Shown: positions 1 through 6,219 of the stretch, one piece after another
Position numbering within the stretch: the first letter of the stretch is position 1
Layout: each line of letters begins with the position of its first letter
DNA from: CAILLO01 sp964579735
GTDB lineage: Bacteria; Bacillota; Clostridia; Saccharofermentanales; UBA5734
DNA length: 11,771 nucleotides
Direction: 5' to 3'
Assembly (NCBI GenBank): GCA_964579735.1
Contig: CAZOHH010000073.1
Location: 1 to 11,771 of the forward strand
The notes under the pieces: model-generated
What the model saw: the letters and a program-made list of their open reading frames with translations, nothing else
The model's database searches: none
Told to the model about the DNA's origin: nothing
Program-made: the position numbers and the translations under genes

Positions 1-1381
1 AGCCAGCGAAGGAGTATCCGGCCTTCGTGGGCGGCGTCGGTGCCGTGACGGCCGTGCCGGTGTCCTGGGTGATGGTTGTGACCGCGGTCCCGCCGTTGCT
101 CTCGAAGGAGATCGAATGTGACTCGGCGGTCCACTTGGCATATAGCGTAATGTCGGTTGTGGGCATGGTGATGAAGGTATAGCTCGACGTCAGGCCGACG
201 TCGGAGAACCAGCCGGCGAAGGAGTATCCGGCCTTCGTGGGAGGAGTTGGTTCAGTGACAGCCGTTCCGGTGTCCTGGGTGATGGGAGAGACCGAGGATC
301 CGCCGTTGGAGTCGAAACTGATCGAATGTGACTCGACGGTCCACTTGGCATATAGCGTAATGTCGGCAGTGGGCATTATGGTGAAGGTGTAGCTCGAAGT
401 CAGGCCGATGTCGGAGAACCAGCCAGCGAAGGAGTATCCGGCCTTCGTGGGAGGAGTAGGTGCCGTGACGGCCGTGCCGGTGTCCTGGGTGATAGGAGAG
501 ACCGCGGTCCCGCCGTTACTCTCGAAGGAGATCGAGTGGGACTCGGCGGTCCACTTGGCATATAGCGTGATGTCGGCTGCGGGCATGGTCGTGAAGACAT
601 AGGCGCTGGTCAGACCTATGTCGGAGAACCAACCAGCGAAGGAGTAGCCGGCTCTCGTGGGCGGCGTCGGTGAAGTGACGGCCGTGCCTGTATCCTGCGT
701 GATTGCGGTCACGGAAGTGCCGCCATTGCTCTCGAAGGAGATCGAATGGGACTCGGCGGTCCACTTTGCATATAGGGTAATGTCGGAAATGGGCATGGTC
801 GTGAAGGTGTAGCTCGACGTCAAACCGACATCTGAATACCAGCCGGCGAAGGAGTATCCGGCCTTCGTGGGAGGCGTCGGAGCCGTAACCGCCGTGCCGG
901 TATCCTGCGTGATGGTTGTGACCGCAGTCCCACCGTTGCTCTCGAAGGAGATCGAATGGGAATCGGCGGTCCACTTAGCATAGAGCGTGATGTCGGCAGC
1001 GGGCATGGTCGTGAAGGTGTAGGCGCTGGACAAGCCGACGTCGGAGAACCAACCGGCGAAGGAGTATCCGGCCTTCGTGGGAGGAGTCGGTGCCGTGACG
1101 GCCGTGCCGGTGTCTTGGGTTATAGTTGTGATGGTTGACCCACCGTTGCTCTCGAAGGAGATCGAGTGGGACTCGGCGGTCCACTTGGCGTAGAGCGTGA
1201 TGTCGGCAGCGGGCATGGTCGTGAAGGTATAGCTCGACGTCAGGCCGACATCGGAGAACCAGTCTACGAAGGAGTATCCGGCCTTCGTGGGCGGCGTCGG
1301 AGCACTGACGATGCTTCCAGCAAGCTGGACGATTGAATCGACCAGGGTTCCCCCATTGCTCTCGAAAGCGATGGTATAAAA
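1..1381 (-). repeat. 210-bp tandem repeat array (about 6.5 units) encoding 70-aa modules
   Basis: The landmark ggcgaaggagtatccggcc recurs at 211, 841 and 1051, with variants at 1, 421, 631 and 1261, so the period is exactly 210 bp with no indels. The units at 841-1050 and 1051-1260 differ at about 29 of 210 positions by hand count. Variants are shared between non-adjacent units: the aggcgctgg form (Ser-Ala) occurs near 601 and 1021, while agctcga (Ser-Ser) occurs in the others. This mosaic pattern fits unequal exchange or gene conversion within the array. The array continues beyond the left edge. Confidence 0.95.
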
Positions 1382-1483
1382 TACATCTTCTGCGATGACG
1401 GATGTGACCGGCAGCGCGCAGACAAAGAGCATCAGCGACAAACAGAGCAGGATGGACAGACCTAATTGAACGACTTTCTTCAT
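1..1483 (-). CDS. Secreted Listeria-Bacteroides (InlB B-type) repeat protein, N-terminal part (runs off left edge)
   Basis: The frame stays open from an ATG at 1483 to the window edge, 494 codons without a stop, so the C-terminus is missing. A GGGAG ribosome binding site lies about 8 bases upstream of the ATG. Residues 1-31 form a classical signal peptide: MKK, a hydrophobic core, then VIA before E32, with no lipobox. From about residue 35 the protein is made only of 70-residue modules, each with FESNGG, a TITQDTG-like strand, APTPPTKAGYSFAGWFSD, YTFTTMPAADITLYAKW. These are hallmarks of the Listeria-Bacteroides repeat (Flg_new/InlB B-repeat, a beta-grasp fold), known from surface and adhesin-like proteins. 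Six complete modules and part of a seventh are visible. Location outside the membrane is inferred from the signal peptide; the anchor or functional domain would lie beyond the edge. The module adjacent to the signal peptide is the most divergent (LVDSIVQLAGSIVS, VDWF). A role in adhesion or as a stalk is inference. Confidence 0.9.
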   Translation of the reverse strand, partial: MKKVVQLGLSILLCLSLMLFVCALPVTSVIAEDVFYTIAFESNGGTLVDSIVQLAGSIVSAPTPPTKAGYSFVDWFSDVGLTSSYTFTTMPAADITLYAKWTAESHSISFESNGGSTITTITQDTGTAVTAPTPPTKAGYSFAGWFSDVGLSSAYTFTTMPAADITLYAKWTADSHSISFESNGGTAVTTITQDTGTAVTAPTPPTKAGYSFAGWYSDVGLTSSYTFTTMPISDITLYAKWTAESHSISFESNGGTSVTAITQDTGTAVTSPTPPTRAGYSFAGWFSDIGLTSAYVFTTMPAADITLYAKWTAESHSISFESNGGTAVSPITQDTGTAVTAPTPPTKAGYSFAGWFSDIGLTSSYTFTIMPTADITLYAKWTVESHSISFDSNGGSSVSPITQDTGTAVTEPTPPTKAGYSFAGWFSDVGLTSSYTFITMPTTDITLYAKWTAESHSISFESNGGTAVTTITQDTGTAVTAPTPPTKAGYSFAG

Positions 1484-1518
1484 TGCGATCTCCCTGATCC
1501 CAAACGGAAAGGGCAGAT

Positions 1519-1549
1519 GTACAGCGCCATGATTCGATGATGGCTGTAC
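1519..1549. repeat. Inverted repeat in the presumed leader of the repeat-protein gene
   Basis: GTACAGC at 1519-1525 and GCTGTAC at 1543-1549 are perfect 7-bp complements. Further pairing of CAT with ATG inside leaves a small bulge. The repeat lies 36-66 bases upstream of the ATG at 1483 on the minus strand and has no T-run, so it is not a typical intrinsic terminator. A leader hairpin or operator is possible. Confidence 0.35.
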
Positions 1550-1566
1550 TCGACGGCTGCAAGTAG

Positions 1567-1580
1567 AGTGGAAATCCACT
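1567..1580. repeat. Perfect inverted repeat in the presumed leader of the repeat-protein gene
   Basis: AGTGGA, two bases, TCCACT: a 6-bp perfect inverted repeat just downstream of the minus-strand TATAAT. It could be a protein-binding operator or a small hairpin at the 5' end of the transcript. The loop is too short for a stable RNA hairpin without opening a pair, which favours a DNA site. Confidence 0.35.
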
Positions 1581-1594
1581 TGCGTCCATATCTC

Positions 1595-1600
1595 ATTATA
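1595..1600 (-). promoter_or_regulatory. Candidate -10 box (TATAAT) for the repeat-protein gene
   Basis: Read on the minus strand, this is a perfect TATAAT about 110 bases upstream of the ATG at 1483. No good TTGACA-like -35 is seen 16-19 bases upstream (TAACGC at 17). The promoter may therefore be weak, activator-dependent, or a chance match. If it is used, the mRNA has a leader of roughly 100 bases. Confidence 0.45.
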
Positions 1601-1733
1601 AACCCGTGGTTTTACAGGCGTTATCACGAGATGTTACATTTTGACGAAGCATGCTGCTTTGAAGACCGCCTTCTCCCTGCGAAGAACCGATAGTAGTCGC
1701 TCTTTTCCTCCCGGCATGGACCCTCCAAGGTAC

Positions 1734-1739
1734 TATCAT
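1734..1739 (+). promoter_or_regulatory. Weak -10-like element (TATCAT) upstream of the TetR gene
   Basis: TATCAT matches the TATAAT consensus at five of six positions and lies 80 bases upstream of the chosen regulator start. No convincing -35 is seen 16-18 bases upstream. It is listed because it is the best -10 candidate in the interval, and because the palindrome at 1768-1786 lies just downstream, where a bound repressor could block transcription. Confidence 0.25.
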
Positions 1740-1767
1740 TCCGAAGGTTACAGGCATCCGACGGCAC

Positions 1768-1786
1768 GATTGACCGGCGGTCAGTC
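1768..1786. promoter_or_regulatory. Palindromic candidate operator for the TetR-family regulator
   Basis: GATTGACCGGCGGTCAGTC contains a perfect 6-1-6 palindrome (TGACCG, G, CGGTCA at 1771-1783) that extends to 19 bp with a single mismatched pair. It lies 32 bases upstream of the regulator ATG at 1819. TetR-family dimers commonly bind such palindromes next to their own genes, so autoregulation of the regulator-transporter operon is the natural reading. Which protein binds is inferred from position alone. Confidence 0.6.
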
Positions 1787-1818
1787 CGGTGGTATCCTGC
1801 ATGGATACGGAGGACGAT

Positions 1819-2454
1819 ATGCGAACGGTGAAGTCAGCGGAAGACCGACGAGAAGAGATATTGAAAGGCTCCTTGAAGCTATTTCTCGAAAGAGGCTTCG
1901 GAACGACGAGCATCGATCGAATCGTCACGGAGCTCAAGGTCTCCAAGGGTCTGGTCTTCTACCATTTCGGATCCAAGGATGAGCTTGTGGCCGCCTGCAT
2001 CGACCGGATCTCGGACCAGGTTGCGGAACCCGCCGTCCGGATGCTCGAATCCGAAGCCGATTTCGAGGACAAGATCGCCCGAGCGCTTCAGTATTTCCTC
2101 GTGTTCGCCCTGGAATACAAGACGCGCTTCCGCGACTTCGTCGACGGGTCGAGCCTCCGCGTCCTGAACCAGATCCAGGATGCGGTTTTCCGCAAGATCG
2201 AACCCTCGCTCCGGCGCATGGTCTCCGACGGGATGGCCCGAGGAGAGACCGACAACCCGGATGCGGTGGAAAGCCTCGCCATCCTCGTACTGGGCGGTAT
2301 CGCCTACATGGACCTTCATTCGACGGCAGAAGGATTCGACCGCGTCGGTTTCGTCCGCTCGATGGCAGTGGCGGCGGAACGGACGCTCGGCATGCAGCCG
2401 GGTCAGATCGCGTCCCGAGGGTTGGACGCCATGGAAAAGGAGCCTGCGACTTGA
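1819..2454 (+). CDS. TetR/AcrR-family transcriptional regulator
   Basis: The 211-residue protein has a typical TetR length and layout. Residues 10-56 carry the N-terminal helix-turn-helix domain (REEILKGSLKLFLERGFGTTSIDRI, then VSKGLVFYHFGSKDEL, the recognition-helix signature). The rest is a helical ligand/dimer domain without a recognisable ligand class. The ATG at 1819 was chosen because GGAGG sits five bases upstream. In-frame alternatives are ATG at 1801 and GTG at 1789, both with poorer sites; they would add 6 or 10 residues before the domain. The stop overlaps the TTG start of the ABC ATPase gene by four bases (TTGA), implying translational coupling. The protein probably represses this operon through the palindrome at 1768-1786 and responds to a compound the transporter handles; that is inference from context. 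Confidence 0.93.
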   Translation: MRTVKSAEDRREEILKGSLKLFLERGFGTTSIDRIVTELKVSKGLVFYHFGSKDELVAACIDRISDQVAEPAVRMLESEADFEDKIARALQYFLVFALEYKTRFRDFVDGSSLRVLNQIQDAVFRKIEPSLRRMVSDGMARGETDNPDAVESLAILVLGGIAYMDLHSTAEGFDRVGFVRSMAVAAERTLGMQPGQIASRGLDAMEKEPAT

Positions 2455-3155
2455 ACGACTTCATTCGCCTTTCCGACATCCGCAAGACCTACAAGGTCGG
2501 TGATCTCGAGATCCACGCCGTGGACGGCGTCTCCTTCACGATCGCTCGCGGCGAATTCGCCCTCGTCTCCGGAGCGAGTGGAGCAGGGAAGAGCACCGTG
2601 CTGAACCTCATCGGAGGGATGGACCACGTCAGTGGCGGCAGTCTGTCCGTCGACGGGCGCGAGGTCAGCGGTCTCGATGCGCGGCAACTGACGGAATACC
2701 GTCGCAACGACATCGGCTTCGTCTTCCAGTTCTACAACCTCGTGCCGAACCTGACTGCGCTCGAGAACGTGGAGCTCGCCACCGAAATCTGCAGGAACCA
2801 CTTCGACCCGAAGACGGTCCTCGAACAGGTCGGCCTCGGCGACCGGCTCGCGAACTTCCCCGCGCAGCTTTCCGGAGGCGAACAGCAGCGGGTCGCGATC
2901 GCCCGGGCCCTCGCCAAGAACCCGAAGCTGCTTCTCTGCGACGAGCCTACCGGCGCACTGGATTATGTGACTGGAAAGGCCATATTGAAGCTTCTTCAGG
3001 ACACTTGCCGGAACACCGGAACCACGGTCGTGGTCATATCCCACAACCTCGCCATCGCGCCGATCGCGGACCGGGTGATCCGCATGAAGAGCGGCAAGGT
3101 GGAGAGTATCGTCGAAAACGCGAACCCGGTTTCGGTCGAGGGGATCGAATGGTGA
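2451..3155 (+). CDS. ABC transporter ATP-binding protein, LolD/MacB type
   Basis: This 234-residue cytoplasmic ATPase has all the expected motifs: Walker A GASGAGKST (41-49), Q-loop Gln93 in VFQFYN, signature LSGGEQQRVAIARAL (140-154), Walker B LLLCDEP (160-166), D-loop GALD (168-171) and H-loop His198. The EQQRVAIARAL signature and DEPTGALD are typical of the LolD/MacB/FtsE-like class that partners with FtsX-type permeases. The start is TTG at 2451, supported by AAGGAG eight bases upstream and by overlap with the TetR stop; homologues begin with a similar short lead before the IRKTYKVGD strand. The last seven bases overlap the permease start. It should power the large permease encoded next; the substrate is unknown. 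Confidence 0.95.
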   Translation: MNDFIRLSDIRKTYKVGDLEIHAVDGVSFTIARGEFALVSGASGAGKSTVLNLIGGMDHVSGGSLSVDGREVSGLDARQLTEYRRNDIGFVFQFYNLVPNLTALENVELATEICRNHFDPKTVLEQVGLGDRLANFPAQLSGGEQQRVAIARALAKNPKLLLCDEPTGALDYVTGKAILKLLQDTCRNTGTTVVVISHNLAIAPIADRVIRMKSGKVESIVENANPVSVEGIEW

Positions 3156-6100
3156 GGAACCGCGCCTTCACCAAGGACACGCTGCGGGAGATCCGCAAAT
3201 CGATCAGCCGGTATCTCGCCATCGTCGCAATCGTGGCGCTGGGCGTCGCCTTCTTCGTGGGGATCAAGACGACCAATCCCGACATGAAGGTGACGGCGCA
3301 CAACTACTTCACGGCGCAGCGGTTCATGGACTTCCGGCTCGTGTCGAACGTGGGGATCACCGTGGAGGACGTGCAGGCGCTGAGGGCTATACCGGGTGTG
3401 AAGGGTGCCATGCCCTTCGATTCGCTCGACGCCGTCGTTACCGTGGGCGGGACCGAGAGGGTCTTCCACGTGGAGTCGCTGCCGGACGCCGCAGGCCCCG
3501 ACGCCGGGACAGAGAACGACGTGAACCGGCCGTTCCTGATCGAGGGCCGCCTCCCGGCAGTGAGCGGGGAGTGCGTGGTCGAGCGCAATACGATGACCGG
3601 AATCCTGTATGCGATCGGAGACCGGATCCGCCTCGACGCGGGGAACGGCGGCACGCTGTCGGACCGCCTCGCGACTTCGGACTTCACCGTGGTCGGTATC
3701 GTCGAAACCCCACTCTACATCTCGCGAGACCGCGGGACGACGACCATCGGGAGCGGGCAGGTGTCGGCCTATCTCCTGATTCCCTTGAGCGACTTCAAGC
3801 AGGAATTCTTCAGCTCCGTATTCCTGACCATGACCACCGATGAGGGGGTCATGGACTACAGCCCGACCTACGACGACAGGGCGGCCGAAATGAAGACCGT
3901 GCTGGAAGTCGTTTCGACGGCCCGGGCCGAAATACGGCACACGAAGATCGTCGACGACGCAACGGCTCTGCTGGATACGGCTACCGCGGACTACCTGGCA
4001 CAGGTGGCGGACGCCAGGAAGCAGCTGGCCGACGCCCTGTCGAAGATCCAGGACGGGCAGAAGACGATCGATGACGGTCGGGTGCAGCTCGCAGCCGCGG
4101 AAAAATCCGCCGGGAAGAAGTTCGCTTCCGCGCAGAAGGGAATCGATGCCGGCTTGACGTCCTGGAAGACATCCTGGGATGCCTATGCGTCGAATCGAGC
4201 GGAGTTCGACCTGGCGGTCGAGCAGGCGAAGGCCGCCGGCGTGTACGATCTGATGAAGGCCCAGTTCGATGCGCAGGAGGCGGGGCTGAATGCCGCGCTG
4301 GCGCAGCTGCAGGCAGGCAGAGCGCAGATCGTGGATCAGCAATCTCTGCTCGACAAGTCGAAGAAGAAGGCCACGACGCAATTCGCATCGACAAAGCTCC
4401 AGCTCGATCAGGCCCAGACCGACCTCGACGCATCAAAGGCGACCTATGAGACCGGCGTTGCCGAGACGAACGCGAAGCTTGCAGACGGGCAGGCGCAGCT
4501 CGACGCCTCGAAAGCGAAGATCCTCGAAATCCCCGCCGTGGAGTGGTTCGTGCTCGATAGGCAGTCCAACAGTGGCTACGTGGACTACGGCGGCGCCGCG
4601 GACCGTCTGGACGCGATCGCCCAGGTCTTTCCCATTCTCTTCATCCTGGTCGCGCTGCTGATCTGCTTCGCCAGCATGAGCCGCATGGTCGAGGAGCAAC
4701 GCTCCTACATGGGCACCGTGAAGTCGCTCGGGTACTCGAAGGCGCGGATCGCTCGCAAATTTCTCGTCTACTCGGTCTCGGCGAGTCTGCTCGGCGGTCT
4801 CGTGGGACTTTGGGTCGGGTTCGCCTACTTTCCACTCACCATCTTCGGGGCCTACTCCGCCCTCTACACGGTGCCGTCTTTGGTGAGGCTCGTCGATGTC
4901 CCCTTCGCCGCGGCGGCGCTGGCGGTCGCGGTGGCCGTGACCGCCGCATCGGCCCTGGCGGTGTGCCTGGAGGAACTCAACTCGCCGGCCGCGACGCTGA
5001 TGCGTCCCCGCGCGCCGAAGCCAGGCCGGATCATCCTGCTCGAACGAATCACCCCCTTGTGGAAGCGGCTGTCCTTCACCTGGAAGGTGACGGCGCGCAA
5101 CCTCTTCCGATATCGCACCCGGTTCTTCATGACCGTCGTCGGCGTTGGCGGTTGCACGGCGCTGCTGCTCGTGGGCTTCGGCCTCCGGGACGCGGTGCGA
5201 GCGATAGGCGATGTGCAGTATAGGGACATCTTCCTCTATGAAGCGACCGTGACGCTGAAGGACTCCGCCACGACGGAGGAACGTGCGGCGGTGCAGAAGG
5301 CCGTGACATCGCAACCCGGTTTCGCCGCTTCCCAGGAACGGCGCTACGAATCGGTGACTCTTTCCAAGGGCGGCGTGACGAAGGACGTGAGTCTGGTCGT
5401 TCCAGAGGATGCGGCCGGGATGGAGCGCTTCGTCGTCCTGCGGGACAGGACGACGCACACGGTGATTCCGCTCGGCGACAAAGGCGTCGTGCTGACCGAG
5501 AAGGTCGCCGCGATGATCGGGGTCGCCGTCGGGGACAAGGTCATCCTGACGGACGGAAACGGGAAAGCCGCGACGGTGCGGGTCACCGGCATTGCCGAGA
5601 ACTACCTGCGCCACTTCGCCTACATGACGCCTGCGCTTTATGAGACCCTCTTGGGTGCCGCCCCCCTCTACAACCAGACGGTGGTCGAGTTGAAGAACAC
5701 GACGGCGGCCGCCCAGGAGGCCTTCGCCAAGGACGTCGTCTCGACCGAGGGTATCGCGTCGATCATGCTGACGAGCGACAACCTGGCGACCTTCAACAAC
5801 ATGATCGGCAGCGTCTACTCGATCGTACTCGTGCTGATCATCTCCGCAGGGCTTCTGTCCTTCATCGTGCTGTTCACGCTGACCAACATCAACATCACCG
5901 AGCGCATGCGCGAGATCGCCACGATCAAGGTACTCGGCTTCCACGACCGCGAAGTCGCGTCCTACATCTTCCGGGAAAATCTCATCCTGACCGCGTTGGG
6001 GACCGTCGCGGGCCTACTTGCGGGTTCGCCTCTGGCGAAGTTCGTCATCGGGTCCGCCGAAGTGGAGATGGTCATGTTCGGCCGGCAGATCTACCCGGAG

Positions 6101-6214
6101 AGCTTCGCCATGGCCGCTTTGCTGACCCTGGCGTTCGCACTGTCCGTGAACGCGGTCATGATCGGCCGCCTGAAGCGCATCGATATGATCGAAGCCCTGA
6201 AGACCGTGGAGTAG
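3149..6214 (+). CDS. FtsX/MacB-type ABC transporter permease with long coiled-coil extracytoplasmic domain
   Basis: The product has 1021 residues. The ATG at 3149 has GAGGGG five bases upstream and overlaps the ATPase stop by seven bases; upstream in-frame sequence is only shadow of the ATPase gene. Membrane segments are seen near residues 21-39, 491-510, 539-563, 584-605, 658-678, 887-911, 942-960 and 984-1005, giving two FtsX-type units in one chain. Between TM1 and TM2 lies a globular extracytoplasmic part, then a Gln/Ala/Lys/Asp-rich coiled coil (about 270-460). It ends at WFVLDRQSNSGYVDYGGAADR, a conserved stretch of this subfamily before TM2. The MVEEQRSYMGTVKSLGYSK and ERMREIATIKVLGFHDREV segments are the coupling regions facing the ATPase. 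With two permease units in one chain it may work as one subunit with an ATPase dimer. FtsX/MacB relatives act by mechanotransmission on extracytoplasmic substrates (lipids, peptides, drugs); the substrate here is not shown. Confidence 0.93.
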   Translation: MVRNRAFTKDTLREIRKSISRYLAIVAIVALGVAFFVGIKTTNPDMKVTAHNYFTAQRFMDFRLVSNVGITVEDVQALRAIPGVKGAMPFDSLDAVVTVGGTERVFHVESLPDAAGPDAGTENDVNRPFLIEGRLPAVSGECVVERNTMTGILYAIGDRIRLDAGNGGTLSDRLATSDFTVVGIVETPLYISRDRGTTTIGSGQVSAYLLIPLSDFKQEFFSSVFLTMTTDEGVMDYSPTYDDRAAEMKTVLEVVSTARAEIRHTKIVDDATALLDTATADYLAQVADARKQLADALSKIQDGQKTIDDGRVQLAAAEKSAGKKFASAQKGIDAGLTSWKTSWDAYASNRAEFDLAVEQAKAAGVYDLMKAQFDAQEAGLNAALAQLQAGRAQIVDQQSLLDKSKKKATTQFASTKLQLDQAQTDLDASKATYETGVAETNAKLADGQAQLDASKAKILEIPAVEWFVLDRQSNSGYVDYGGAADRLDAIAQVFPILFILVALLICFASMSRMVEEQRSYMGTVKSLGYSKARIARKFLVYSVSASLLGGLVGLWVGFAYFPLTIFGAYSALYTVPSLVRLVDVPFAAAALAVAVAVTAASALAVCLEELNSPAATLMRPRAPKPGRIILLERITPLWKRLSFTWKVTARNLFRYRTRFFMTVVGVGGCTALLLVGFGLRDAVRAIGDVQYRDIFLYEATVTLKDSATTEERAAVQKAVTSQPGFAASQERRYESVTLSKGGVTKDVSLVVPEDAAGMERFVVLRDRTTHTVIPLGDKGVVLTEKVAAMIGVAVGDKVILTDGNGKAATVRVTGIAENYLRHFAYMTPALYETLLGAAPLYNQTVVELKNTTAAAQEAFAKDVVSTEGIASIMLTSDNLATFNNMIGSVYSIVLVLIISAGLLSFIVLFTLTNINITERMREIATIKVLGFHDREVASYIFRENLILTALGTVAGLLAGSPLAKFVIGSAEVEMVMFGRQIYPESFAMAALLTLAFALSVNAVMIGRLKRIDMIEALKTVE

Positions 6215-6219
6215 GCGGC

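Noticed and set aside
1..1381. CRISPR array or satellite DNA
   Set aside because: The repeats are 210 bp, contiguous without spacers, in frame, and encode a known protein repeat.
516..1589. Long minus-strand reading frames (516-974 and 975-1589) within the repeat array in other frames
   Set aside because: The 210-bp period is a multiple of three, so any frame open in one unit tends to stay open. These frames give Arg/His-rich sequence without domains, whereas the frame from 1483 has a signal peptide and recognisable repeats.
4433..5944. 503-codon minus-strand reading frame opposite the permease gene
   Set aside because: His/Arg/Asp-rich low-information sequence in high-GC DNA opposite a convincing membrane protein; no start site support.
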